Shown: positions 10,288 through 21,527, counted from the first letter of the stretch. The stretch: 22,529 nucleotides of DNA from Polyrhizophydium stewartii (GCA_027604665.1 JADGIZ010000151.1:1-22529), one strand, 5' to 3'. Numbers and translations: made by a program. The notes: generated by a model from the sequence alone, not told the origin.

Positions 10288-12862
10288 GTTCTGCAGGGAC
10301 CTCGATGACGGCACCCTCGCGCAGCCGCTTGAGGGCCTCCTTCTTGGCCTGCTTGCGCTTCTTGCGGTCGGGAACAACGGCGCCTGCCGAGCTGTCGCTC
10401 GCGGTGGCGGACGCGTCGGCTGCTGCGGTTGTCTCGGGCTCGCGCGGGCGCTTGGCCGGCGGGGCTGCTGCCGCCGCCTCCGAGCCAGGATTGGGCTTAG
10501 GCTTGGTCGCGGGCTTGGCCTTGGGCTTGGCGTCTGTCGCGCCAGCCGGCTTTGGCGGCGGCGCCTTCTTCTTGTGCTTCTCAAGCGAGTGCTCAATGAT
10601 CTGGGCGTCCTCGTCGTCATCAAACGCAACGTCGGCGTCTGCCTGCATGGCCTCGCCATCGTCGCTCTGCGCATCGGCGTCCGCGGCTGAGGCGTCCTTT
10701 GACGCGGACGCAGGGAACTTGTTGGACGTCTTCTTGAGCTTGGCGACAAAGAAGCCGTCCATGTTCTGCGTGTGCGGGTAGTAGCGGCGCGTCAAGCTGA
10801 GCGACGGATGGAACTGCTTGCCACGGAAGCTGGTGAAGCCCTCGCGGCCAAAGTCGAGTCCGGTCGGAACGAGCTTGACGTTTGGCCGCTTGCGCAGGGC
10901 ATACTGGATCACCTCCTCGTTCTCCTCAACCGTGATCGCACAAGTCGAGTAGACAATGTATCCGCCCGTGGCCGACGCCGCGTCCACCGAGTCGATGGCC
11001 GCGAGAATAAGCTCCTTTTGGATGTGGGTCAGGAACTTGAAATCCTCCTCAGACTTGTTGACCTTGACGGACTGGTCCTTGGAGATGACGCCCGTGCCAC
11101 TGCAGGGGGCGTCGAGCAGCACGCGGTCAAAGCCGCCAATGACGCCGGGGAACTGCCGGCCGTCGTAGCAGCACACGACCGTGTTGCGCACGCCCATGCG
11201 GTGCACGTTGGCGATCAAACCCTTGAGGCGATCCTTGCTGATGTCGTTGGCAAACAGGCAGCCCGTGTTCTTCATGAGCGACGCAATGTACGTGGTCTTT
11301 CCGCCGGGAGCCGCGCACATGTCGAGCACACGCTCGCCATCCTGCGGCGCAAGGGCCATCACGGGCAGGAACGACGCGGCCGCCTGCAGCATGTAGTGGC
11401 CGGCCAGGTACTCGGGCGTGGCACCAATCGGCACTGGGGTGTCGAAGATCTGGATGCCGACCTTGGACCATTTGCCAATCGGCTCTAGATTGACGCCGCG
11501 GTTGATGAGCGCCTGCGCGAGGTCGCGCCTGCGCGTCTTGAGCGTGTTGGCGCGGATCACGACCGGACGCGCAACCTCGTTGGCCTCGAAAAAGTCAATG
11601 ACCTCGCCGAGGTCAAACAGGTGGAAGAGCTTCTCGGCCAGAAACAGGTTGTAGCCGTAGTAGTGCGCAATGTCCTTGACAAGCTGGTCCACGTACTCGG
11701 ACCGCGAGCGCTCCGGGTCCCGGAGCTCCTTGAAGTTGGACAGAATACGGATGATCTCATTGATGCGGCCGTGCACGAGTGCAATGTCCTCGGCCTCGTT
11801 GGCGTCCTTGACAATCTCCTGGCCAGATGGAAGCACAAAGCGCTCTTGCTGCTCAATGTTGGTCTGCAGCTCCTCCTCGGCCAGCCTCTCGTCCTCCTCG
11901 GCCTTGGCATCCTCCTCGCGCGCCTGACGCTCAAACTCGGTCTCTTCCTCGTCATCGCTGTCGTCTTCGTCGTCCGAGTTGAATTTGAGCTCCTTTGCAG
12001 GCGCCGGCATTTCCTCTTCAAACTCGTCGTCGTCTTGGTCTTCATCGTCGTCCCAGCCTTCGTTGTCTTCGTCATCGTTATCGTCGTCTTCGTCTTCGTC
12101 GTCGTCGTCATCGCCGCCGCTCATCTCCTCGAACTCGTCGGCGCCCTGTAATAGCAGCATCAGTACATGTGCCTCAGCCGCGCAACATCAGTGACTGCCG
12201 ATATGCACCTCGGAGAGCTCCGCATCGTCGTCGTCATCAAGGTCGTCGAGCGTCTCGATCTGCTCGTCGTCTTCGCTCTCCGGCTCAGGCTCCGGAACAC
12301 GCGGCGCCTTTTTGCTGCGGGACGAGTTGTGTCAGCGAGTCTGCTCAGATCGGTCCGTGTCGCTGACGATGAGGCCCTGTCGGTCGCTGGCAGCGGCCTC
12401 TTGGGTGCACCGACGTCGCTGGCCAGAGGCCGGCCAACAACTTTTTTTCTTTTTTTTTTTGGTCGCTCGGGCAGAGACGGCGGCGGCGACACGCAGCGGC
12501 GACGCACCTGCCCCGCTTCGCGGGTGCCTGCGGCGGCGTCTGCGGCGCTCGGGCAGCCTTGGCGCTCTTCACTGCTCTTGCTGGTGCGGCCACGGCGGCG
12601 TGTGCGGGCTGCGCGGCCTTGGCGGCCTTTGCGTTCTCTGCGATTCGGAGCTGTCAGCAAGCGGAAACGAGGTGCTGCGCGTTGCGGGGCACGACGCACT
12701 CGTGGCGGCAGCAGGTGCGGGCTGGCGGCGGGCTTCGTGGCTGTCTTGCGCATCGTCATCATCCGCGATGCCCTGCGCACGCTTGACCTTGGCGATGGTC
12801 GTCTCGCTAAGCGGCTTGGGGTCGCGCTGCTTGTTCTTTGCCTGCCGCGCGCGGTTGCCCAT
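10283..12862 (-). CDS. NOP2: Nop2/NSUN1 25S rRNA (cytosine-5) methyltransferase
   Basis: This nucleolar SAM-dependent m5C methyltransferase modifies large-subunit rRNA and is needed for 60S assembly. Exons 12862-12700, 12637-12508, 12314-12209 and 12145-10283 give 753 aa with consistent phases. The N-terminus MGNRARQAKNKQRDPKPLSE is typical of Nop2; then come an Ala/Lys-rich linker and a long Asp/Glu tract. The catalytic core includes the SAM motif MCAAPGGKTT (about 409-418) and both cysteines of the two-Cys m5C class: DAPCSGTG (Cys about 481) and YSTCAIT (Cys about 535). HPSLSLTRRYYPHTQNMDGF is the expected family C-terminal core block. The tail is Lys/Pro/Ala-rich and low in complexity, ending EVPAEQ. 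Introns are 62, 193 and 63 bp. The 193-bp intron may hide one extra in-frame exon (51 or 81 bp), so the N-terminal model is less sure than the core. The gene shares a divergent promoter with the IBtk-like gene. Confidence 0.94.
12011..12118 (-). repeat. Acidic Asp/Glu low-complexity tract in NOP2
   Basis: About 36 residues are almost wholly Asp and Glu, written with GAC/GAT/GAG codons and seen on the plus strand as a GTC/ATC/TTC trinucleotide microsatellite. Acidic N-terminal tracts are normal for nucleolar Nop2 proteins. The codon repetition makes length variation between strains likely. Confidence 0.85.
12442..12460 (+). repeat. Poly(T) tract, T7-C-T11, inside NOP2 intron 2
   Basis: This is the most AT-rich run in an otherwise GC-rich gene. 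Read on the NOP2 strand it is A11-G-A7. In one frame it encodes PKKKRKKVV, a nuclear-localisation-like string, and that frame is compatible with splicing to both flanking exons. It may be part of an alternative exon or only an intronic homopolymer. Confidence 0.7.
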
Positions 12863-13304
12863 TCTGTGGGAAGGATCTGGTTGCGAAGGCTGGGACGGGT
12901 CGGCTCCGAGTGCAGCATCGTCGGCTCGCCCTTGCGCCTACGTGCTGTGAGACAGATGCGATTGCGCTGCCGGCATTCGCAGATATGTGGGATCCCTCGC
13001 ATGCGCACAATCTGAGATGGTGCCCTCATCGCCGGGACGGCCGGGCCGACAAGCTCAATGTGCGAGAGGCATGCAGCGATCACGGGAGAGTCGGCTTAGC
13101 GATGCACATGGCACTTGCACCCCAGGCGCCCGCCGGCCAAGCCCCGGGCCGCCCGCGATGCTGGTGCCGTGTGATCAGAAGCCCGCGTCCTCAGGAGAGC
13201 CAGAGCGACACATGGGCCAGCACGCCGCCTCGGTGTTGTGCTGGCCCCCACAGGCCAGACGCAGCAGCACCGGCACCGGCATTAGCGCTCACCCCGGCAG
13301 TACC
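12863..13304. promoter_or_regulatory. Divergent promoter region between NOP2 and the IBtk-like gene
   Basis: This 442-bp spacer separates outward-facing start codons. Both flanking starts have A at -3 (CAGAATGG and TACCATGG), supporting the chosen starts. I see no clear TATA box, repeat, tRNA or additional exon. Confidence 0.55.
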
Positions 13305-16300
13305 ATGGCGGACCCGCAGCAGCGCGACGAGATGGGCAACACGCGGCTCATGGTCCTCGTGGCCTCGCAGTCGCCGTCCGAGGCACAGCTGTCGAAGCTG
13401 CTCGCGGCGCAGCGACTCGCCGTCAACACGCAGGACGCCGAAAGCGGCTACACGGCGATGCACAAGGTGCGCTGCCCACCGCCGCCGCCGCCGCCGCGCA
13501 TGCGCTCGTTGGTGCCTGTGGCCTGCCTCAGTGCAGGTGCCCCGACGCTGCTGCTGCTCGCGCGCGGCAGCGGCGGCCCTCATGAGCGGTGACTCTGGTG
13601 ACTCCGCTTCTGGCGCTGACCACCTGGCCGGCTGCGCTCCACCACCATCCCGGGCACCGCCGGGGTGCGGGCACCCACACAGTGCCTCTACCGCGGCAAC
13701 CTGGTCGCCGCGCTGCACATGCTGCGCGCGCGGCCCGACATTGACCTCTCCGTGCGCGACAAGGAGGGCCTGACGTGCCTGGACCTGTTGAACGTGAGGC
13801 CTCGCCCCTGGCCGGCGGAGTCTTCTGCGGCTGCGCTGACCGGGACCGCAGGCGACCATGAAGCTGCCGCGCATGCTCGCGCCTCGGCATCCGGGTGCCC
13901 GATCGCTGTCGCCGATCAAGCGATCCGATCGCCACATGGAAGCCAGCAGCGACAGCGACTCGGAATCGATGTTTGACACGGACGACGAGCACAACGGCTT
14001 TGGGAACCCGTCAGAATCGCGGTCCCCGCTGCGCCATGAGGGATCGGCCCAGCTCTCGCCGTCCAGATCCGTCCCCCGCAATCTTTCGGCCGCATCCTAC
14101 GACTTGCTTGGCGGTGCTGGCGCGCACGCCGATGGCGGCGATGCCGCGGACGACGGCGCCGATCCAAGCTCGCCGACGAGATCGCACCGCGGCCGCAGCC
14201 CCACCCGCCGCTCGCCGCGCGGCTCCAAGTCTTCCGAGCTTCTGCGCGACAAGACCGCATCTTGCGCAATCGCCTCGGTGGCCGCCGCCGCCGCTGGGAC
14301 GGACGCGGCCATGTCCGTGTGGAGCTGGGGATCAAACAACAACTTTGTTCTTGGATTTCCCAACTCGGGCGACCGCACGTATCCTGAGCGCCTCGACCTG
14401 ACATCAACACTCATCAGCCAGCGCCGCCGCTCGCTTCAGAGCAACTCTGTCTCTCTCGAAACGCTGTCCGACTTTGATCCGCGCATCGAGCAGGTTGCAA
14501 TGTCAAAGTACCACGCCTGCATCCTCACAGGAAAGCGCCTGTACACGCACGGATTCGGACCCGGCGGGCGTCTCGGACTCGGCCACGAGGAGACTATGAT
14601 GCGGCCGACAGAGGTGCCGCAGCTCTCGGGCCGCGCGCGGTTCGTCGCCGTCGGTCCCGACCACACCATTGCCATCTCAGACGACGGCGGACTCTGGACG
14701 TGGGGCAGCAACGAATACTCGCAGCTAGGATATCCCGTCGAGTCAACGGGCCGTGGCCCGCCGCGCCAGCTTTTCCCACAGCTCATTGCGCTCAAGAAGA
14801 TCTACTTTTCAGGCGCGGCGGCCGCAAAGTTCCACTCCGTGGCCTTTACGAGCTCGGGCTCGCTGTATACCTGGGGCACGAACCAGGGCCAACTCGGTCA
14901 GTGCTGCGCTTGACCAAGGTCTTGCTTCGGTGCGCTGACTGGCTTGCATTTGCCCTGCCTGCCTGTTGCAAAAGGATACGACCAGGCAGTCCAGCCGACG
15001 CCGCGCAAGGTCACGTCCTTTCCTCAGCAGGCAATCCTCCAGGTCTCGGCCACCAACGGCTCCACGGCCGTGCTTGTTGCGACCAACGAGGTCTTTGTTT
15101 TTGCGCAGTCGACTTGCACAAAAGTCATGTTCCCAAAGCCTTCGGTACCAAACATCGTGTCAAGGCACACGTCGTCGATGCAACGCCAGCAGCACGTTCT
15201 CAAGATCGTTTCGGGCAACCATCAGTACGCCACGCTCATGTCGTCGGGCGACGTGTTTCTCTGGACGCCCCCGGCACCGCCAGGAACGGCCGTGCGTGAC
15301 CCGTGGCAGCAGACCAACTTCCCGATGCGCCGCCCGAGGATCGTGTGGTCGGTCCGCCGAAAGCACTTGGCCGCGCGCGATGTTGCGATTGGCATCGACT
15401 CGTCGATTGTCATTGGCACCGACTCGGGACATGTGTTTCTCGGTACGCGCCGACAGCAGGGACCCCAGCCAGCCTCGCCCGCGCAGCCCCAGCAAGTGCA
15501 GAGCCTGGCTGCAAAGGAGCGCAGCGTCTATGTCAGCCCGAGAGTCGCGGCGGCCATCGCTTCGTCTGGCTCGCCTGCCAAGCAAGCATCTGCACCGCCG
15601 CCTGGCGCCGGCGATACAACAGCACCAGCGGCAGCCGGCTCGTTTTCCAGTGCCGGACTGTCATCGACTGACCCGGCCGTGTTCTTCAAGTACACCAAGG
15701 TCCCCAACCTGCAGCACATTGTCATGGTCGTTGCAAGTATCGGCGGCGCCTTTGCCGCAGTGCGATCAGATCGGCGTCCCGCCCTCGCCCCGGTCCCACC
15801 CAGCACGCTCGCGGCCGACATGCGCGCAGCTCTCTTTCCGCAGCCGCCGTTTTTCAATCTCTGCAAGCATCACGAGTTCAAGAGCATTGGCTATTCGCCA
15901 GAGAAGAGCGCCGGCGCGGCGGCCAAGGAGCGCTTTCTTGCGGCGATCCTGCCGGGCGTGCCCGAGGATGTCGCTCTCTCTGGCGTCGTTGAGCTCGGGC
16001 GAGAGCCTGCGGAGCAGCAGCTTGATGATATCCCTCGTCCAGTGGGGCTGGGCGATGTCGTCTTTGTGACGGAAGGCGGAACCAGGATTAGCGCACACCG
16101 CATCGTGCTGGCAGCGCGCTCGACCGTCTTTCGCAACTTGCTACTCTCCGTCGGAGAGACTCCCTCTGGCGACGCACTCGCCGCTCAAACAGCTCCAAGA
16201 AAGAGCAAGGGCCAACAGAAGGGCAAGCCAGCTGCTCGCCCTGGCGCCGATGTGATCCCAATCGTTCCGGAGCCACTCGACGACGGCTCCATCATGATTT

Positions 16301-19300
16301 CTATTCCGACGGTTCACCCGGCCGCGCTCGTGTGCATCCTCGAGTTCATATACACTGGCCGCTTCAAAAAGCAGTGGACCACCGCAAGCTTACTCTCCGC
16401 TTCTGCGGCGGCTGCGGCGGCGGCGTCAAGCGCTGGCGCCGCAGGAACAGCAGCAAATAGACAAAGCACAAGTACGCAGTCGAAGAAAGATCGGTCTCGG
16501 CAAGCGGCCATTAATCCGCAAGATCTGTTTGGCACACGGATTTACCACGAGTTCACGCGGCTGGCGCGTGCACTGCGTCTCGATGACACGGAGATCCTGC
16601 ATGCGAGCATGGAGCCCGGAGCGCTGATTTCGACCAGCGACCGCCTGCGCGAGGCATACACTCTGGTGCACGAATCGCTCATGGACACGCTAACCGATGT
16701 CGTCATAAGGCTCGCCGGCGGCGAGACTGTCCGTGCTCATCGAATCATGCTCGCCGCGCGCTCGCCCTTTTTTTCAGCGCTGCTTGGGCCTCGCTCGGCT
16801 TGGGCTCGCTCCGAACACGGCGATGAAGATTTGGGCGATCAAGGCACTTTGAGCAAGGCCGCGGTGGTCGGCCTCGAGCACATCAAGCGACCGGTATTTG
16901 AGCTCGCGCTGCAGTGGATGTACACGGACGCTTCGCAGCGCGCTCTGTTTTCCGAGACCGCGCACGAGACGCCGAGCGACTTTATCGCATTCGTTCTCGA
17001 CGTGCTCGCGGCCGCCAACGAGATGCTGCTTGAGCCACTCAAGCGCATTTGCGGCGACGTGCTGTTCCGCATCACGGACATCAAGAACGTCGTGGCGATC
17101 CTCGAGATTGCCGACATGTACAACGTTGAGGCGCTCAAGGCCGCGTGTCTCGAGTTTGGTGCGTTGCTTGTCTGTGAGCGCACTCGTTATCAGAATCCTG
17201 GCGGCTGACGCGCTTGATGCAGTCTGCTGGAATCTCGAGACGTTTATCGAGAACCACGGCCTCGAGGATGTTGATTTGGCGCTGCTTGGCGATGTTGAGG
17301 CGCGGATGCGTGTTTTGCAGACGGCCAAGTTTCCGCATCTTTTCGGCGATAGAGGGTTCTACACACGGCTGCGCCAGATCACGGCCAAGTACGAGCACGA
17401 GCAGAGAGAGAAACGGCGGGTCGCCGCCGAGCAGCGGAAATTGGAGAAGCAGCAGCGGTCGAGCTCCAAGACGCGCGACGTGCCGGGCATCGATCTGCAG
17501 GAGCGCTTGGCCGTGCCATTGTCGCCGTCGGTCTCTCCAGTATCGTCATCGCCTTATGTCGAATCATTCGGGCCGCTCAGCACCCCGCAGACTGGAACGC
17601 GGGTTGGCAGCCTGGAGAGTATGGCCACAGACTCGTTTGCGGGACGTGCATCGCCGTACGCCACGACGCCCTCGCTGCGCTCGCCGCTGTTTCGGGCTAC
17701 CAAGACGTCGTCCGAATCGCTGCGCAGCCTCGCGGCCAGCGGAGCAGCATCGGCGAACGCGTCGGGTATCCCCATGTCTCCCGTACAGACTGCCGGCACT
17801 GAGGGTCAGGTTGAAGACGGCGTCTTTTCCATCGACATGGAAGCCGAGGCGCATCCGACAAAAAGGGCGAGCCAGCTTCGCGGGCCGCACGACTCGCCGC
17901 GCTCGGCCGCTGTTGGCGCATCGCAGGACGCGGGGACACCAAGCAAAGCGGCTCGCCCGCCGTTGGCACGGCTCGAGATGCTCGATCGGCTGGCGGAACT
18001 GATGCTGGATCCGCCAGAAGTAAGCCCCTCGCCACCCGTTGCTGCTGTCTCGCCGTCGTACAAGGCGTGGTCGCCAGCTACGAACCCGCAGGAAGTCAGG
18101 TAAGCGTGGTCGAAGTTGCCTGTAGTCGCGCTGCGAGCTGATGAGAGACACGCAGGGGCAAACCGTCGCTGCGAGACATCATGAACGAGGCGCGTGAGCA
18201 GGCCAGGGCAGCCTCCGAAACCAGCCGGCCGCCTGTCCCGTCCGCAATCCGGCGAAGTCCCGGCTTGCCGCCTTCGAATGTGGGTGATGCTGGGGCGCGG
18301 TGCATCGCACGACCAAGGCGTTGTGCTGACCTGAAAGATGCTGCAGGCATTTTCGCCTCGTGTGGCTGCTGCGGCTGCAGCGCCTGTATCGCAGTCGCCG
18401 TTTTTCTTGGGCGAACCGCTGGAGCCACTGACCAAGTCAGTGTCGTCGACATCCTCTGGCACGGGAGCTGCCAAGAACAAGCTCAGCCAGAAGCAGCGCA
18501 AAATGCAGGCTGCTGCCGCTGCCGCCGCCGCCGCAAACTCTGTTGGTTCTGGCACTTTGGCCCCTGGGACAGGCCCAGCAAGCGCACTGCAGCCTCCAAC
18601 ATCTTCATCGGCCTGGCCCGCTGCGCCAGCTTCTTTCACATCTAAAGCTGCGGCGGCCACGCCCCCGACTGCATCAGCGGCGTCTGCCTCGGAAGGCCCG
18701 GCTTGGGCCGAGAAGATAACGGCACAGGGACCTGCAACGCCAATCAAGAGCCTTCGCCAGATCCAGGAGGAGGAAGAGATGTTCAAACGCAAGCAGCCTC
18801 AGCAGCCCAAAGAAACGCGCGCAAGCCTACTCTCGCCCAAGATTGCGCGCACAGAGGCCAGGTTAGGCGAACTGGTGCTTGTGCTCGCCGTGGGCCGTGC
18901 TGACGATGCGCACAAAATGCAGACCAAAGTCGTCGTCAGGCTCTGCCTCGGCGGCAAGCGGCGGGGCCGTGACCGTGCCGATCGGCGTGTTTCTTGGAGC
19001 CCAGCAGCCGAAGCAAGCGGCCCCGTCGGCAGGATGGACGGGATGGAATGTTCCGTCGCCGGCATCCTCGCCCGCACAGCCTGGTGTCAACGCAGCGGCC
19101 GCACCAGCGTCATTCTCTTCTGCGCCCGCGCGTCCATCACCCCAGCGGCCATCAGGGCTGGGAAATGCTTCTGTTGCCACTGCCAAGACCCAGCCCGCAC
19201 CGGGCGGCCAGCGCGACAAGCTGCGTCCCACTGTGCCTTCATTCTCGTCAATCCAGGACGAGCAGAAGGCGCAGGTGCTTGCTCGGACCAAGGTGCTCAA

Positions 19301-19418
19301 GAAGCCGCTGGGCCGCATCCAGCTCGAAGAGCGCGCCGTGCAAGACCTCGCTGCGTTCTATGCCATGACGCGCGCGTCTGGAACCGGCGAGTGGATCCGC
19401 ATCACGCATGTCGCCTGA
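13305..19418 (+). CDS. Ankyrin-RCC1-double BTB protein (IBtk / fission yeast Btb1-like)
   Basis: This is a large multidomain protein, probably a Cul3 ubiquitin-ligase substrate adaptor, as known for IBtk and Btb1. Exons: 13305-13466, 13683-13793, 13852-14896, 14975-17158, 17223-18099, 18156-18279, 18347-18861 and 18923-19418. They total 5514 bp (1837 aa), with all seven junctions in phase. Ankyrin repeats: NTQDAESGYTAMHK joined to CLYRGNLVAALHML and DIDLSVRDKEGLTCLDLL (residues 42-90). RCC1-type repeats span about 245-700 (VWSWGSNNNFVLGF, GLWTWGSNEYSQLGY, LYTWGTNQGQLGY). BTB domain 1 is at about 798-970 (GDVVFVTEGGTRISAHRIVL), interrupted by Lys- and Ala-rich inserts. BTB domain 2 is at about 1011-1168 (TDVVIRLAGGETVRAHRIML). 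The tail is Ser/Pro/Ala-rich, with two SLR-x-I helices (KPSLRDIMNEARE, KSLRQIQEEEEMFKRK) and a conserved-looking end (ASGTGEWIRITHVA). At 1837 aa it is longer than human IBtk (1353), mostly through low-complexity inserts. Confidence 0.93.
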
Positions 19419-19459
19419 TGCGTCTGGCGAGTGCCGGCAGTCAAACAAAAAAAGAAGGG

Positions 19460-19465
19460 TTTATT
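19460..19465 (-). terminator. Poly(A) signal of the zinc-finger gene
   Basis: AATAAA on the minus strand lies about 177 nt past the zinc-finger stop and is followed by a T-rich stretch (CTTCTTTTTTTGTTTG), the expected downstream U-rich element. It is 42 nt from the stop codon of the convergent IBtk-like gene. Confidence 0.6.
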
Positions 19466-19576
19466 TTGGTTATTCCCGCAGGTTTGATTGATTTGCGACA
19501 CGCACAAGGCGGCATCCTAGTGTGGGACGATATATACAGCCACCTGAGCGCATGGTAGTGAGGGCCGGCGGAGGCA

Positions 19577-19582
19577 AATAAA
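19577..19582 (+). terminator. Poly(A) signal of the IBtk-like gene
   Basis: AATAAA on the plus strand lies 159 nt past the IBtk-like stop. A palindromic TATATA at 19531-19536 lies about 46 nt upstream and resembles the yeast poly(A) efficiency element. Because it is a palindrome it could serve the opposite gene too. Confidence 0.6.
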
Positions 19583-19641
19583 GGCGCGCTGTTGGGCGGC
19601 TCGGAGATCGACAACGTCTCTTGCAACACAGCCGGCAGAGA

Positions 19642-21527
19642 TCAGCCCTTGCGCTTGGTGCCGCGACTGCTTGTGCTTGCTGCATCTGTATCTGCGGTGA
19701 AGCTGCCATCGTCGCTGGACTCATCGCCGTTGCTTAGTACCGCGCGGCCCTGGCCTGTGAGGCTGGTGCAGATGCGAGTGTGCTTGCGAAACGAATCGGA
19801 TCGAGCGAGGACCAACGAGCAGTGCGGGCACCGCGCGAAGCTGCGGCGCTCGTGGATGGTGCGGTCGTGGCGCTTGAGGTCGTACTTGCGGACAAAGGCC
19901 TCTGTGCAGCCGCTATGCATGCATTTGTACGGCTTGATGTTCTGGTGCACGAGGAGATGTGCGTCAAGGTTGTACTTGCGCGTGAAGGCGCGGTCGCACA
20001 TGGTGCACGGGAAGCGGTAGCTGCTTGGGTCGGACGCCTTTCGGACGCCGCGCTCGTCGCGCTCAATGTGCTGCTCGGGCGGCAGGGCAACCATGGGTGC
20101 TGCTGCGGTAGATGAAGCGGGGCTTTGCGGTGTCCGTGGTGGCGAGTCCTTTGGAGCCGACGAGCCGCCGGCCGGGGCGGGGGCAGGCTGCGCCGACGCA
20201 CGAGTGCCGTGTCGACGGCTGTAGCCCTGGATGTGGTCGTGGCGGGCCGGTCCGCGGCCCCGCCCGCGGCGCACAGGTCCGGCATCTTCGGGTGCGGCGT
20301 GGGCGGCCGAGCCGACGGCTTCGGGTCGAGCCCGGCTCAACCCGTCGGCTGATTCCGATGCGGCCGAAGCACGATTCGGCTCGGGCGGCACAAGCAGCAT
20401 CGGGTTGACGGACAGGCCGGCGAACGGCGAGGCCGCCTGGGATAGACTTGCAGGCAGGAGCGACCCTGGAATGGCCGGCAGGAAGGGGTCGGAGGCGGCC
20501 GATAGAAACGCCGGCGCCGGCGGGCTCCGGGGCTTGGGTGTGAAGTGGAAGTCAGAGAAGGCCGAGGGCGGCACATCATGTGGCGCGGCGGCGGCGGCTC
20601 GCTCGCCCGGGCTGTGGGGCTGGCAGGGCAGCGCGGCGACGTCGTGGGGCGACAGCCAGGCGTGCTGGTGGTACGGCACGCCGAGGTGCAGGCTTCTCAG
20701 CAGGGGCTCGACGGCCATCGCGGCGTTCATGACGGCCGGGTGCGTGCGGAGAAGCAGGTCGCCAATGTAGGATGGCTGAGTGGAGCAGCCGACAGAAGAG
20801 AAGGTGGCAGCCGCGGCGGCTGCGTCGAGCGAGGCGGCCGTTGCGAGGGCCGCAGGCGCGAGCGTCGGCTGGTGCATCTGCGGGCTCCACAGGCCCGCGG
20901 TCGGAAACGCTACCGCATCGGCAAGCGGGTGCTGCCCGCTCATGCCGTCCTGGACTCGGCGGTGCGGGTCGGCGCTCTGTTGAAGGTGCGGACCGCCTGG
21001 CGGGGCGACGTTTCCTCCGCAGTCCCTGGGCTCTGCGCCGTGCATACCGACACCGTCGGGTGGCTCATCGCCGCTCACCAACTTGCTTCTCTTGTGCGAT
21101 AGGACCTCGCTAAAGGTAAGCGGCGTCGCCATGGATGGGCTTGCCATGGAGACCTGTTGTGCACTCGCTGCGGCGGTGCTCCAGGTCGGCGTTCGCTCGA
21201 GCATCACGGCGGCGTAGGCGGCGAGGGCGGGCGGCCGCGGCCATCGCGCCTCGAGGCTCGAGGTGGCGGCGGCAGCCGAGGCCGCGCGTGCACCGGCCCG
21301 CTCGCCAGCGCGACCTGAATGGTGGTCGACGGTTTGGTTGTCGCCGCTCGCCGCTGTTGCCTGCGCAATTACGGCGACAGGTGCCAGAGAACACGCGAAC
21401 CGGCGTCAGCGGCGCCGTGCGTTTCGGGCAGCGCCGGCCCGGCCCGGCTCTCAGTTGCGGCGCGCACCGGCGTGGGGAGGTGCACCGCATAAGCCCCCTC
21501 TTGCATTTTCGGCGTGCTCGAGCGCAT
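19642..21527 (-). CDS. Three-finger C2H2/C2HC zinc-finger transcription factor
   Basis: This is a likely DNA-binding regulator. Zinc fingers sit near the C-terminus: finger 1 C472-x2-C475-x12-H488-x3-H492, finger 2 C500-x4-C505-x12-H518-x4-H523, and finger 3 C531-x2-C534-x12-H547-x3-C551 (a C2HC variant). Fingers 1 and 2 share the FTRKYNL / FVRKYDL pattern typical of fungal C2H2 factors. The 450-residue N-terminal part is rich in Ala, Pro, Ser and His, resembling an activation region. A KRK near the end may aid nuclear import. Exon two is 21360-19642. Its open frame extends upstream of the first in-frame ATG (21204) to an acceptor TTGCGCAG at 21361. I therefore join it to exon 21527-21468 (MRSSTPKMQEGAYAVHLPTP) through a 107-bp GTGCGC...CAG intron, giving 592 aa. 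The first ATG has C at -3; a second at 21506 has a better context. The fingers are certain; the first exon is moderate. The target is unknown. Confidence 0.82.
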
